Position numbers and translations under genes: made by a program
Source: Ochrobactrum sp. BTU1
Lineage (GTDB): Bacteria; Pseudomonadota; Alphaproteobacteria; Rhizobiales; Rhizobiaceae
Assembly: GCA_018798825.1 (NCBI GenBank)
Contig: CP076354.1
Location: 2,226,001-2,290,000, forward strand
DNA: 64,000 nucleotides
Direction: 5' to 3'
Part shown: piece by piece, positions 45,562 through 54,477 of the stretch
Layout of the letters: each line of letters starts with the position of its first letter
Numbering within the stretch: the stretch's first letter is position 1
Notes under the pieces: model-generated
The model's database searches: none
Told to the model about the DNA's origin: nothing
What the model saw: the letters and a program-made list of their open reading frames with translations, nothing else

Positions 45562-46329
45562 ATGAAAAAGATCATGGCACATCGCGGCGCACGCAATCTA
45601 TGGGCTGAAAATTCGCTGACAGGTTTCAGAAATGTGCAGAAACTCGACGTCGATAGCGTCGAGTTCGACCTTCATCTGACAAGTGCCGGTCAGATTCTGG
45701 TAATCCATGACAGCACGCTCGAACGCACGACCGATGCGCAGGGCCATGTCCGCGAACTGGATGATGAGACCCGTCGGACCATTCATCTGAAAGACGAACA
45801 GGGCGTCATCACCGACGATCATATCCCGACCTTTGAAGAAGTGCTGGATGTGCTCGCAGCCAAGCCTCAACTCGATCTCTATGTTGAGCTGAAGTCTGGC
45901 TCAGACGGCAAGCCATATGAAGGACTGGTTGAGAAGGCTGTCGAAATCATCAAGGCACGCGGCATCGAAGAACGTGTCGTTCTGCACTCTTTCGACCGCA
46001 GTGTCGTTGAACGCTGTGCCGAAGTTGCTCCACAGATCAGACGTTTGATGTCACTCAACGCTGAATGGGTCGAGCGCAATGGTGGGCTGGAGCATTTCTT
46101 CACCAGTGTTGAACCTCTGGTCGATTATGTCGGCGTTCATCACGCGCTGTTTGAAGCCGAATTTGAGCGCATCACCTCGCTTTTCCCCAAGGAACGCCTT
46201 GGCGTCTGGACACTGAATGATCGCGCGCTGATTGATCGCTGGATGCAGAGAGACGTCGCTTACATCACGTCTGACAGTCCTGATCTGGTTGTCGCATCGC
46301 GACATGCCCTTGCTGAACAACCCGCCTGA
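45562..46329 (+). CDS. Glycerophosphodiester phosphodiesterase family protein
   Basis: This is a 255-residue GDPD/PI-PLC-type TIM barrel. Catalytic and metal residues are in place: H7 and R8 of AHRGARN, E34 and D36 of VEFDLHLT, H49 of IHDSTLERTT, and a late TLNDRALIDRWMQRDVAYITSD segment. There is no signal peptide, so it should act in the cytoplasm (UgpQ-like) on a substrate imported intact. As part of this operon it suggests a phosphodiester substrate: glycerophosphodiesters, or sugar phosphodiesters such as agrocinopines, which AccF of Agrobacterium cleaves. Confidence 0.9.
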   Translation: MKKIMAHRGARNLWAENSLTGFRNVQKLDVDSVEFDLHLTSAGQILVIHDSTLERTTDAQGHVRELDDETRRTIHLKDEQGVITDDHIPTFEEVLDVLAAKPQLDLYVELKSGSDGKPYEGLVEKAVEIIKARGIEERVVLHSFDRSVVERCAEVAPQIRRLMSLNAEWVERNGGLEHFFTSVEPLVDYVGVHHALFEAEFERITSLFPKERLGVWTLNDRALIDRWMQRDVAYITSDSPDLVVASRHALAEQPA

Positions 46330-46376
46330 AGATCTCAATTCCTCAAATCCATCCAGCCAAACGCAGGAAAAATCCC

Positions 46377-47195
46377 ATGTCTGATCTGCCGCTGCTCGGC
46401 GCAGCCGTGCCTTTGTCCTATCTCGAAAACCATCTCGATTTTATCGTTTCTGAAAACCGCGATCTGGAAATCCAGGATTTCTTTGATGTCAGCCTGTTGA
46501 AGGGTGATTGGCAAACCCCTGCAAACCGCATCAAAACGCTTCTGGATGGCTATCAGGGACGCCTTGGCATCCATGGTCCGTTCTGGGGACTTAACATGTC
46601 GAACGCGGATGAAGACATTCGCAAGATTGTTCGCGAGCGCTACCTGCAGGGTCTCGAAGTCTGTGAATATATCGGCGCGACGCAGATGGTCGTACACAGC
46701 CCTTATAATTTCTGGTTCAACAATAATCGCGACAATGTGGCGGGCAGCGCTGAGGACATTGTTGACTATGCCCATGACACACTTGCTTCAGTCGTAAAAC
46801 GTGCTGAAGAAGTTGGCTGCACGCTTGTGATCGAAAATATCGAAGATATCGATCCAGACCTGCGCCGTATTCTGGCTGATAGTTTCCAGTCGAAGTCTGT
46901 AGCCGTTTCCGTTGATACGGGGCACGCGCATTTTGCCTATGGCTCCATGGGCGCGCATCCGGTTGATTATTTCATCAGCCGCGCGGGAAATCGTCTTGAG
47001 CATGTTCATCTTCAGGACGCTGACGGCCATGCAGATCGCCATTGGGCGATCGGCGAAGGCACGATCCGCTGGCACGCTGTTTTTGCAGCTTTGTCGAAGC
47101 TGGAAAGCAATCCACGCCTTATTCTCGAATTGCGGGATAAGAACAAAATCCAGCAATCGGTTCAATATTTGTTAGCGGCAGGTTTGGCTCGCTAA
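46377..47195 (+). CDS. Sugar phosphate isomerase/epimerase-type TIM barrel
   Basis: This is a 272-residue protein of the xylose-isomerase-like/AP-endonuclease-2 superfamily. Metal ligands are visible: His in MVVHSPYNF, Glu in LVIENIEDID, Asp and His in VSVDTGHAHFA, His in HVHLQDADGHADRHW, and the closing Glu in RLILELRDK. It may isomerise or hydrolyse a sugar or sugar phosphate released by the phosphodiesterase upstream; the exact reaction cannot be read. It is the last gene of the first operon; 280 bp follow before gntR. Confidence 0.82.
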   Translation: MSDLPLLGAAVPLSYLENHLDFIVSENRDLEIQDFFDVSLLKGDWQTPANRIKTLLDGYQGRLGIHGPFWGLNMSNADEDIRKIVRERYLQGLEVCEYIGATQMVVHSPYNFWFNNNRDNVAGSAEDIVDYAHDTLASVVKRAEEVGCTLVIENIEDIDPDLRRILADSFQSKSVAVSVDTGHAHFAYGSMGAHPVDYFISRAGNRLEHVHLQDADGHADRHWAIGEGTIRWHAVFAALSKLESNPRLILELRDKNKIQQSVQYLLAAGLAR

Positions 47196-47385
47196 CCGCA
47201 ACGATTCTGTCTTCTTTTGGCTGCTATGAATGGCAAATGCTTTGCCGCTCATGGCAGCTACTTTTTTATCCTGTCTGTTTTACGCGTCTCTTCAGTGGTT
47301 CGCCTATTTTTGATTTTCTGAAGAAAACATAATTAATTCAATGACTAATGAGCTTTGTAATCAACTGGAAAATCTTGTAAATTGC

Positions 47386-47412
47386 ATATCTGATGTCTGA
47401 TACATCAGATAT
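47386..47412 (+). promoter_or_regulatory. Palindromic operator upstream of gntR
   Basis: ATATCTGATGT (47386-47396), CTGAT, ACATCAGATAT (47402-47412) is a perfect 11-bp inverted repeat with a five-base centre, ending exactly where the TTGACA of the promoter begins. This size and place fit autoregulation by the GntR/FCD protein encoded next. The rest of the 280-bp gap (47196-47385) shows nothing more that I can support. Confidence 0.7.
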
Positions 47413-47440
47413 TGACATATTTAATCAGCTGCTCCAAGAT
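47412..47440 (+). promoter_or_regulatory. Probable sigma-70 promoter of the gntR operon
   Basis: TTGACA (47412-47417), 17-base spacer, CAAGAT (47435-47440), 36 bases before the gntR start codon. It overlaps the end of the palindromic operator by one base. Confidence 0.55.
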
Positions 47441-47475
47441 TGCGTAGTAATTTCGGATGACAAGCAGGTGCGCCC

Positions 47476-48141
47476 TTGCGTGACAGTGTTTCCCCATTTT
47501 CACCGATCAAGGTGAAGAGCCTTAGAGATCATGTGCATGACGATCTGCGGGAGGCGATCATTTCGGGTCGGCTGAAGTCCGGCGACAGATTGAATGAGCG
47601 ACAGTTGGCTGCTGATCTGGGTATCAGCACCAGTCCTTTGAAAGAAGCGCTTCGCCAGTTGGAGGGTGAGGGGCTGGTACGCACGGAAGCGCGACGCGGT
47701 ACGTTTGTTTCGTTCAATGCGCGACAGGCCGAAGAGATGACGCTGGCGCGTGCAGCGCTTGAAAGCATTATCGCGCGTCAGGCTGCAAAACACGGCGATG
47801 AAGAAGCTTTTGCCTTTCTTCGCGCAGTCATTGAGGAAATGCGGGCCGCTGTTGAATCCGGTGATGTGGATGCGCTGATCGAGCTCAATGAGAAATTTCA
47901 TGATGCCATTCACGAGGCATCGGGATGCGAATATCTGCGACGGCTGCAAAATGCGCAGCGGATGTATGATCATGCGGCACGGGTAACGGTGCTGTCTCGC
48001 GAAGATGTGCGTCGACAATCATTTGGCGAACACGAAGCGATCATGCAGGCCATTACGGCCAGAAACGGGGATTTGGCCGAGCGATTGATGCGGGAGCATA
48101 TCGTGAAAGCGGGGGATACACATATCGAACTGGTCTTCTGA
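47476..48141 (+). CDS. GntR family transcriptional regulator (FadR/FCD subfamily)
   Basis: This is a 221-residue regulator with an N-terminal winged-helix GntR domain (about residues 10-80, VHDDLREAIISGRLKSGDRLNERQLAADLGIS) and a C-terminal FCD ligand domain (about 90-215) whose Asp/His metal ligands include NEKFHDAIHEASG and REHIV. FCD regulators often sense sugar acids or organic acids. The start is a TTG at 47476 with only a weak ribosome site. It heads the sugar-acid operon and has a palindromic operator at its promoter, so it likely represses itself and the downstream genes, and perhaps the upstream transporter operon. Confidence 0.9.
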   Translation: MRDSVSPFSPIKVKSLRDHVHDDLREAIISGRLKSGDRLNERQLAADLGISTSPLKEALRQLEGEGLVRTEARRGTFVSFNARQAEEMTLARAALESIIARQAAKHGDEEAFAFLRAVIEEMRAAVESGDVDALIELNEKFHDAIHEASGCEYLRRLQNAQRMYDHAARVTVLSREDVRRQSFGEHEAIMQAITARNGDLAERLMREHIVKAGDTHIELVF

Positions 48142-48161
48142 CCAGTACCTGGGAGGGTAAT

Positions 48162-49073
48162 ATGAATTTAGCGGAATACCGCGGGGTGCTGAGAGGCATC
48201 TCGGGCGTGCATGCGACTGCCTATAACACAGATGGCGAGATTGATGCCGCACTAACCACCGAAATTGTTGCACGTATCGCAAAAGCTGGCGTGCATAACA
48301 TCGTCACCGGCGGCAATACCGGTGAGTTCTACAGCATGACTGTGGATGAAGTGATCCGCCTGCAGGCAATCGCAGTCAAAGCGGCTGATGGCAAAGCTGC
48401 GGTAACCGCCGCAGCCGGACGCTCGGTCCGCGATGCGATCAAGGTCTCAAAAGCCGCACAGGCTGAGGGTGCGAATGGCGTGATGATCCATCATCCGCTT
48501 GATCCCTTTGCTGCCCCTCATGCACAGGTCGATTACTTTATCGAGATTGCAGAAGCCACCGACCTTCCGATTGTTGCCTATATCCGCTCCGATCTGATCC
48601 CGTTGGACGAGATGGTCCGGCTTGCAACCCATCCGAAGGTTGCCGGTGTGAAATTCGCATCGCAGAACACGATGTTGTTCTTTGAATGCTGCCGTGCAAC
48701 CAAGGGAACCGATGCGACCTGGATTTGCGGTCTCGCCGAAAGCTGGGCACTGCCGTTTTACGCATTAGGCGGACGGGGTTTCACATCCGGTCTCGTTAAT
48801 GTGGCTCCTGACCGCTCGCTGGCTGTGTGGAACGCGCTGGAAGCTGGCGATTACGCCCGTGCTCGTGCCGTTGTTGAAAGCATCGCCGATTTTGAAACTA
48901 TGCGGACCAAGTACCGCAATGGTGCAAACGTCACAGTGGTCAAGGAAGCACTGCAAATTCAGGGTCTTGCTGTCGGCGATGTGCGGCTACCGGGCCTGCC
49001 TAAACTTGAAACGGCTGACCGCAAGGCGCTCGAAAAGGTCGTTGCGGGTTGGGAGACCGATGCAATTGTCTGA
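48162..49073 (+). CDS. Dihydrodipicolinate synthase (DapA) family lyase
   Basis: This is a 303-residue class I aldolase/dehydratase-type TIM barrel. VTGGNTGEFYSMTVDE is the family's 2-oxo acid binding loop; the catalytic Tyr is in PIVAYIRSD and the Schiff-base Lys in PKVAGVKFAS. In this operon it should cleave or dehydrate a 2-keto-3-deoxy sugar acid. It is not a close match to the 5-keto-4-deoxyglucarate dehydratase KdgD that I remember, and the Asn after the catalytic Tyr is Ile. ATG 48162 follows GGGAGG; 20 bp separate it from gntR. Confidence 0.85.
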   Translation: MNLAEYRGVLRGISGVHATAYNTDGEIDAALTTEIVARIAKAGVHNIVTGGNTGEFYSMTVDEVIRLQAIAVKAADGKAAVTAAAGRSVRDAIKVSKAAQAEGANGVMIHHPLDPFAAPHAQVDYFIEIAEATDLPIVAYIRSDLIPLDEMVRLATHPKVAGVKFASQNTMLFFECCRATKGTDATWICGLAESWALPFYALGGRGFTSGLVNVAPDRSLAVWNALEAGDYARARAVVESIADFETMRTKYRNGANVTVVKEALQIQGLAVGDVRLPGLPKLETADRKALEKVVAGWETDAIV

Positions 49074-49146
49074 AAAATAGAAAACCGGCGCGTACCGACA
49101 GGAGGAAGCGGTGTGTGCGGGACAAGTAAAAAAGGTGGAGGAGAAC

Positions 49147-50334
49147 ATGACCAAAGGAATTTCACGCCGCACATTCATGGCGGGGGCCGGACTTGCAACT
49201 GGCGCAGGACTTTTGCTGCCCAAGGGTGCTGCATGGGCACAATCGGCAAAGCTGCCATCATCGCCTGTCGCCCTGAATGTCATTGACGCGGCTGGCAATC
49301 TCGCGTTGACGCAGCCGATTTTCGACAATTTTGCTTCCGAACAAAAAGCGCTCGTTTCGCGCTTCACGTTCAACAAAGCACCAGCACCGGAACTGCCGGG
49401 CAAGATCAAGGCGCAACAGCGCGCCAACCGTATCGATATCGATCTGGTGATTATTGGCCCAGATGCGCTATCGGCAGGGCTTGCTGACGATATCTGGACC
49501 GATATCATTGCTCTTCCAGACAATGGCCTGCCAAAATTGCAGGATATCTATCTTGAGCCCGCGTGGCGTATGCAGGAAATGTCAAAGGGCAAAGGCGTTG
49601 TGGTTTCCTATTACCCGTCCGGTCCATTGCTTGAATATCACCCTGAGAAGGTCAAGACGCCGCCAAAGACGGCCGAAGAGCTTCTGGCCTGGACCAAGGA
49701 AAATCCAAACAAATTCATCTATGCACGCCCGGCAAATTCAGGCCCGGGCCGCACGTTCCTGATGGGCCTGCCTTACCTTCTTGGCGACAGCGATCCGAAA
49801 GATCCGGTCAAGGGCTGGGACAAGACCTGGGCCTATCTCAAGGAACTGCACAAGAATATCGAATATTATCCTGCCGGCACCGGAGCTCTGATGAAAGAGC
49901 TCGGCGAAGGCACGCGCTATATGACCGCAACTACGACCGGTTGGGATATCAATCCGCGTGCGTTGGGCGTTGTTCCAAAAGAAATGGCAGTCAGCAAACT
50001 GGAAGGTTTCCACTGGGTCTGTGACGCGCATTACTTCGCAATTCCGAAAGGCGTTTCCGAAGAAAAGGTCGCGGTCCTGATGGAGTTTATCAAGTTCGCG
50101 CTCAAGCCTGATCAGCAGGCCTATTCCTACGATGCGGGCTATTTCTATCCTGGTCCTGCGGTTAAGGATGTCACGATCGAGATGGCACCGAAGGAAAGCC
50201 AGGACGTGATTGCCGAGTTTGGTCGTCCGGAATATGCCGACTGGATTGCAAACAATCCGATTGAGTTGCCGCTTGAGCCGGAGGCTCTGGTAGCTGCTTT
50301 CCGGCGCTGGGACGAAGACGTCGCAGCCAGCTAA
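49147..50334 (+). CDS. ABC transporter substrate-binding protein, family 1 type
   Basis: This is a 395-residue periplasmic binding protein with a clear twin-arginine signal (SRRTFMAGAGLATGAGLLLP, cleavage expected after AAWA near residue 32). The fold resembles family 1/polyamine-iron type proteins, with an ATTTGWDINPRALG segment and a C-terminal stretch of YFAIPKGVSEEK. The ligand is unknown; the operon suggests a sugar acid or oligouronide. GTGGAGGAG lies before ATG 49147. A hairpin follows before the ATPase gene. Confidence 0.87.
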   Translation: MTKGISRRTFMAGAGLATGAGLLLPKGAAWAQSAKLPSSPVALNVIDAAGNLALTQPIFDNFASEQKALVSRFTFNKAPAPELPGKIKAQQRANRIDIDLVIIGPDALSAGLADDIWTDIIALPDNGLPKLQDIYLEPAWRMQEMSKGKGVVVSYYPSGPLLEYHPEKVKTPPKTAEELLAWTKENPNKFIYARPANSGPGRTFLMGLPYLLGDSDPKDPVKGWDKTWAYLKELHKNIEYYPAGTGALMKELGEGTRYMTATTTGWDINPRALGVVPKEMAVSKLEGFHWVCDAHYFAIPKGVSEEKVAVLMEFIKFALKPDQQAYSYDAGYFYPGPAVKDVTIEMAPKESQDVIAEFGRPEYADWIANNPIELPLEPEALVAAFRRWDEDVAAS

Positions 50335-50351
50335 GGCTCCTCCAAAGCGTC

Positions 50352-50377
50352 AATGGCGGATCATACGGTCCGCCATT
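50352..50377 (+). terminator. Intra-operon hairpin after the second binding-protein gene
   Basis: AATGGCGGA (50352-50360) pairs with TCCGCCATT (50369-50377). There is no U-run. As in the first ABC operon, a stable stem separates the binding-protein gene from the ATPase gene. Confidence 0.6.
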
Positions 50378-50418
50378 AGCCGCCTAAGATCACCACTCAA
50401 TTTACGGTGCTTGCGTCA

Positions 50419-51477
50419 ATGTCCTTTCAAGAACTTCGGCTTGATCGAATGAGCCGCTCATTTGGAACTTTCAATGCGCTGAGGGAAATCAACCTCACGA
50501 TTGGAAAAGGTGAGTTCATTGCCCTTCTGGGCCCTTCAGGCTGCGGAAAATCCACGGCGCTTAACTGTATCGCAGGTCTTCTGGGTACGACCGGCGGCGG
50601 TATCTATATTGATGAAAAACGCGTCGATCAGCTTAAACCGGAAGATCGCGGTTTCGGCATGGTGTTTCAGAACTATGCCCTGTTTCCACATATGAACGTG
50701 CTGCAGAATGTTGGCTTTGGCCTCAAGATGCGCGGTCTTCCCAAAGCCGAAATAGACAAGCGGTCACGAGCAGCGCTGGCACTTGTCAGACTGCAGGGGC
50801 AGGAAGCAAAACTCCCCGGCCAGCTTTCTGGCGGGCAACAGCAACGTGTTGCCATTGCGCGCGCTATCGTGATTGAACCGCCTGTCGTGTTGATGGATGA
50901 GCCGCTCTCTAATCTTGATGCAAAGCTGCGACTTGAGATGCGCGCTGAGATCAGACGTATTCATAACCAGCTTGGTTCGACGACAATCTATGTGACCCAT
51001 GATCAGGATGAGGCCTTGTCTCTCGCGGATCGTATTGTGGTGTTGCGTGATGGGGAAATCCGGCAGGTCGGCAAGCCGCATGAGCTTTATGAAGCCCCGC
51101 GCTTTCAGGATGTTGCAGCCTTCATGGGCTTCCGCAACGCTTTAAGTGGCAAGGTTGTGCGCGTCGAAGACGGACAGGCAACAATCGACGTATCGGGCAG
51201 CGAACTGACAGGGCGCGCGATGGATACGCTGCAGCCTGGAAGTAGCGCCATTATCATGGCGCGCGGAGATGATGTTGTGTCGGGTGAAAAAGGCCGCAAC
51301 ACAATTGCTGCCACTGTCGAGACGATTGAATATCGAGGCCGTGAATATGTCGGCATAGCGCGGACTGAAAGCGGTATGGAAATGGTCTTTCATGGACCGC
51401 AGGAAGTTGCGCCGGGCGCAAAGATCACGCTCGGCATCGATGCAGGCCATGCGCTGGTCTTTGCGAGCGAGGCTTAG
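50419..51477 (+). CDS. ABC transporter ATPase (PotA/FbpC/MalK type with TOBE domain)
   Basis: This is a 352-residue ATPase. Walker [11 protein letters not shown]-loop [11 protein letters not shown], signature [14 protein letters not shown], Walker [15 protein letters not shown]-loop [10 protein letters not shown], and a C-terminal TOBE-like regulatory domain (about residues 240-350). It pairs with the two permeases directly downstream (3-bp gap). ATG 50419 gives MSFQELRL; the in-frame GTG at 50407 is less likely. Confidence 0.92.
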   Translation: MSFQELRLDRMSRSFGTFNALREINLTIGKGEFIALLGPSGCGKSTALNCIAGLLGTTGGGIYIDEKRVDQLKPEDRGFGMVFQNYALFPHMNVLQNVGFGLKMRGLPKAEIDKRSRAALALVRLQGQEAKLPGQLSGGQQQRVAIARAIVIEPPVVLMDEPLSNLDAKLRLEMRAEIRRIHNQLGSTTIYVTHDQDEALSLADRIVVLRDGEIRQVGKPHELYEAPRFQDVAAFMGFRNALSGKVVRVEDGQATIDVSGSELTGRAMDTLQPGSSAIIMARGDDVVSGEKGRNTIAATVETIEYRGREYVGIARTESGMEMVFHGPQEVAPGAKITLGIDAGHALVFASEA

Positions 51478-51480
51478 GCC

Positions 51481-52389
51481 ATGGCGGAAGAACGATTTTC
51501 CGAACAGGCTTTGAGCCCCGGCCTGCGTCAAAGGCTCGCCAATCGCGGTTTCGATGGGGTGACACTGCTCATTCTGCCGGCGCTGCTCTTCATTATCGGC
51601 GTTTTCATTTACCCGTTTCTCTATGGCCTCGTCCTGTCTTTCAACCCGCTTGATGGCGGCGGAGCACTGGCTAATTATCGCAAGTTCTTCTCTGATCCCT
51701 ATCTCTATAAAACCATAGGCGCGACACTCTGGCTGGCTATTCCGGTGACGCTTATCAGTGTCCTGTTTGCCGTTCCAATTGCCATGCGCGTGCGGCTGAT
51801 GCCGCGGCAACGTCTTCTGACGACAATCCTGGTTCTGCCAGTCACTCTGGGAACGGTTCTGATTGCCGAAGGGCTTTTGAATTATCTCGGACCGCAGGGC
51901 TGGTTCAGCCGCAGTCTGATTGCCTTTGGCCTGATCGATAATCCGTTGAAGCTCACCAATAATTACTGGGGTGTCTTTGCATCGCTCGTGATTACCGTGT
52001 TTCCATTCACTTTCCTGCTGACGCTTTCCTATATTTCCGGCATCGATCCGGCTCTGGAACGTGCGGCAGCAACGCATGGAGCAAACAGCTGGCAGCGCTT
52101 CCGCCATGTCATGTTACCGCTTCTGGTGCCGGGGCTTGTGGTGGCCGCATGTCTGACATTCGTGCAGGCTTTTGCGGTATTTCCTTCCGCTGTCCTTCTG
52201 GGGGCACCATCCGGCCCCACGCGTGTGATTTCCATTGCCGCGGCGCAGGCAGCTTTCGAGCAATATGATGACTCCATGGCATCATCCATCGCCATGATCA
52301 TGGCCGCCGTACAGCTGCTTGTGGTGGGTGCTTTGCTCGGCCTTCGTTCGTTCTTCTATCGCGGTTCGACCGCTGGCGGGAAAGGATAG
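51481..52389 (+). CDS. ABC transporter permease (PotB-like)
   Basis: This is a 302-residue inner-membrane permease with six predicted helices, beginning LLILPALLFIIGVFIYPFLY. The EAA-like loop is RAAATHGANSWQRFRHVMLPLLVPG. It is the first of two permeases of the second importer, with 3-bp gaps to both neighbours, indicating one transcript. Confidence 0.92.
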   Translation: MAEERFSEQALSPGLRQRLANRGFDGVTLLILPALLFIIGVFIYPFLYGLVLSFNPLDGGGALANYRKFFSDPYLYKTIGATLWLAIPVTLISVLFAVPIAMRVRLMPRQRLLTTILVLPVTLGTVLIAEGLLNYLGPQGWFSRSLIAFGLIDNPLKLTNNYWGVFASLVITVFPFTFLLTLSYISGIDPALERAAATHGANSWQRFRHVMLPLLVPGLVVAACLTFVQAFAVFPSAVLLGAPSGPTRVISIAAAQAAFEQYDDSMASSIAMIMAAVQLLVVGALLGLRSFFYRGSTAGGKG

Positions 52390-52392
52390 ACC

Positions 52393-53235
52393 ATGATCCG
52401 CGATACATCTGTCCTTTCAAAGCTCTGGATTACGGTTGTCTGGCTTGTAACGGGCTTCTTCGTTCTCAATGTACTGGCTGTCATTGCCGCGGTTGTCGTC
52501 TCGAGTTTTGGCACACGCTGGCTTGGCACATGGCTGCCCGATGCGCTCACAACACGCTGGTATGCCGCCGCATGGGCCGAATTCCAGCTTGATCAGGTGC
52601 TGCTGGTTACTTTCCAGGTCGTGTTTGCCGTCGTCATCCTTTCCGGATTTCTCGGGGTGACAGCAGCTTACGCCATGGCGCGTCGGGATTTTCCGGGCAA
52701 GAAAATCGTTCTGCTGATTTTCCTTCTGCCGCTTCTGGTTCCGCCCATTACATTTGGCATTCCGCTCGCGACAGTGCTCTACAAGTTTGGCGTTGGTGGA
52801 ACTTTCTGGGGTGTGGTTCTGGCTAATCTTGTGCCGACGGTCCCCTTTGTCATCCTTGTGATGGTGCCGTTTATCGAACAGATCGATCCCAAGGTTGAAG
52901 CAGCAGCGCGGGTCTTTGGTGCGGGCACCTTCAAACTGTTTCTGCATGTTTTGCTGCCAATGCTCACCCCGGGCATTCTTGCAGCCATGCTGCTGGTGCT
53001 GGTGCGCACGGTTGCCATGTTCGAACTGACCTTCCTGACGGCTGGCCCGACATCGCAGACGCTGGTGGTCGCGCTTTATTATTCCGTCTTTGCGGCAGGT
53101 GTCCGCTCGGTTCAGTCCATTGATGCAATGGCCGTCATCTACATGGTGACATCACTAGTCTGGCTTCTGCTGGCACTGCGCTTTGTCAACCCAACACAGA
53201 TTGTAGCGCGCAGCCGCCAGCCGTCTGCGCATTGA
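52393..53235 (+). CDS. ABC transporter permease (PotC-like)
   Basis: This is a 280-residue inner-membrane permease; N-terminal helix LWITVVWLVTGFFVLNVLAVIA, transport domain with the EAA-like loop KVEAAARVFGAGTFKLFLHVLLPMLTPG. It completes the second ABC importer. The enolase-superfamily gene starts 42 bp downstream with its own ribosome site. Confidence 0.92.
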   Translation: MIRDTSVLSKLWITVVWLVTGFFVLNVLAVIAAVVVSSFGTRWLGTWLPDALTTRWYAAAWAEFQLDQVLLVTFQVVFAVVILSGFLGVTAAYAMARRDFPGKKIVLLIFLLPLLVPPITFGIPLATVLYKFGVGGTFWGVVLANLVPTVPFVILVMVPFIEQIDPKVEAAARVFGAGTFKLFLHVLLPMLTPGILAAMLLVLVRTVAMFELTFLTAGPTSQTLVVALYYSVFAAGVRSVQSIDAMAVIYMVTSLVWLLLALRFVNPTQIVARSRQPSAH

Positions 53236-53277
53236 TAGGGCCAAAGGCTTTTAGGCCAGAATTATTCGGAGTGCATG

Positions 53278-54477
53278 ATGAAAATTACGGCCATTGAAAC
53301 CGTACAACTGCCGCACCTCAACAATATTTTGTGGGTGCAGGTCCATACCGATGAGGGGATCATCGGCCTGGGCGAAACGTTCCGCGGGGCCAATGCGGTT
53401 GCTGCCTATATTCACAGCGACATCGCTCCGCAATTGGTGGGCCAGAACCCTCTGGAAATTGATCGCATTTCAAAATTGTTGCTAGAGCCTTATGTCGGCT
53501 TCCGTTCTTCGGGTGTGGAGATACGTGCGGCTTCGGCCATTGATATCGCGCTTTGGGATATTTTCGGGCAACTGACCAATCAGCCGATCCATCAGTTGCT
53601 TGGTGGTCTCTCTCGTCCCTCTATCCGTACCTATAATACCTGTGCGGGCTATACCTATAACAAGAGCGGCGCCCGTCGTTATATCGGCGATCAGGATGAC
53701 GCAAAGGAAGGCCCTTACGAAGATCAGCTGGCGTTTCATCGTGATGCCGGAGCGCTTGCGCAAAGCCTGTTGTCGGAAGGTATTACGGCCATGAAAATCT
53801 GGCCGTTCGACCCCTTCGCGGTGAGCAGTGGCGGCAATTACATTCACGCCACCGATCTCGACAAGGCGCTGGTTCCATTTCGCCAGATTCGCGATGCGGT
53901 GGGCGATCAGATGGAAATCATGGTCGAGTTTCATTCGATGTGGGATCTGACATCGGCACTGACGATTGCGCGTGAACTCAAAGCCTTCAGGCCCTTCTGG
54001 TCGGAAGATCCTATCAAGATGATGAACCCGCAGGCGCTGGCCGTTTATGCGCGTCAATCCGGCATTCCCGTCTGCGCCAGTGAAACTATGGCAACTCGTG
54101 CGCAGTTTCTCGATGTGCTGCGTGCCGACGCATCCGATTATGTGATGCTTGACATTTCATGGTGCGGCGGGCTTTCCGAAGCAAAGAAGATTGCAACCAT
54201 GGCCGAGGCGTTCCAGCGCCCCATAGCGCCGCATGATTGTACTGGTCCGGTGGTTTTCGCAGCCTCGATCCATCTTTCTCTCAATGCGCCCAATGCGATT
54301 TTTCAGGAATCTGTGCGCGCCTATTACACCTCATGGTATCGCGATCTGGTGACTGTGATGCCACGCATCGAAAAGGGTGTGATCTATCCGTTTGAAGGTG
54401 CCGGTCTGGGACTCAAACTCTCTGACTTTGTTCTTGATAACCCCGATGTCGTCCGTCGTAAAACGGGGACTGTGTAA
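53278..54477 (+). CDS. Enolase-superfamily sugar-acid dehydratase (mandelate racemase/muconate lactonizing type)
   Basis: This is a 399-residue protein with the MR/MLE capping domain (residues 1-120, ending AIDIALWDIFGQ) and barrel. Metal ligands appear at VEFHSMWD, the Glu of FWSEDPIK, and the Glu of CASETMATR; PHDCTGPVV holds a likely catalytic His. Such enzymes dehydrate aldonates or aldarates or open sugar lactones. The substrate is not recognised; it is unlike the galactarolactone cycloisomerase sequence I remember. ATG 53278 is six bases behind GGAG; ATG 53275 is too near. The stop shares one base with the next start. Confidence 0.87.
   Translation: MKITAIETVQLPHLNNILWVQVHTDEGIIGLGETFRGANAVAAYIHSDIAPQLVGQNPLEIDRISKLLLEPYVGFRSSGVEIRAASAIDIALWDIFGQLTNQPIHQLLGGLSRPSIRTYNTCAGYTYNKSGARRYIGDQDDAKEGPYEDQLAFHRDAGALAQSLLSEGITAMKIWPFDPFAVSSGGNYIHATDLDKALVPFRQIRDAVGDQMEIMVEFHSMWDLTSALTIARELKAFRPFWSEDPIKMMNPQALAVYARQSGIPVCASETMATRAQFLDVLRADASDYVMLDISWCGGLSEAKKIATMAEAFQRPIAPHDCTGPVVFAASIHLSLNAPNAIFQESVRAYYTSWYRDLVTVMPRIEKGVIYPFEGAGLGLKLSDFVLDNPDVVRRKTGTV

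Noticed and set aside
40010..47195. Naming the first island operon as the agrocinopine acc operon
   Set aside because: The architecture is similar, but the gene order differs, no AccR-type repressor or AccG-like phosphatase is present, and ligand specificity cannot be read without alignment.
48162..49073. Calling the DapA-family gene kdgD
   Set aside because: The catalytic Tyr and Lys are present, but the residues around them differ from the KdgD sequence I remember, so only the family is given.
53278..54477. Calling the enolase-superfamily gene galactarolactone cycloisomerase (gci) or a specific aldonate dehydratase
   Set aside because: Context would allow it, but the motifs around the metal ligands do not match Gci closely, and the substrate cannot be decided.
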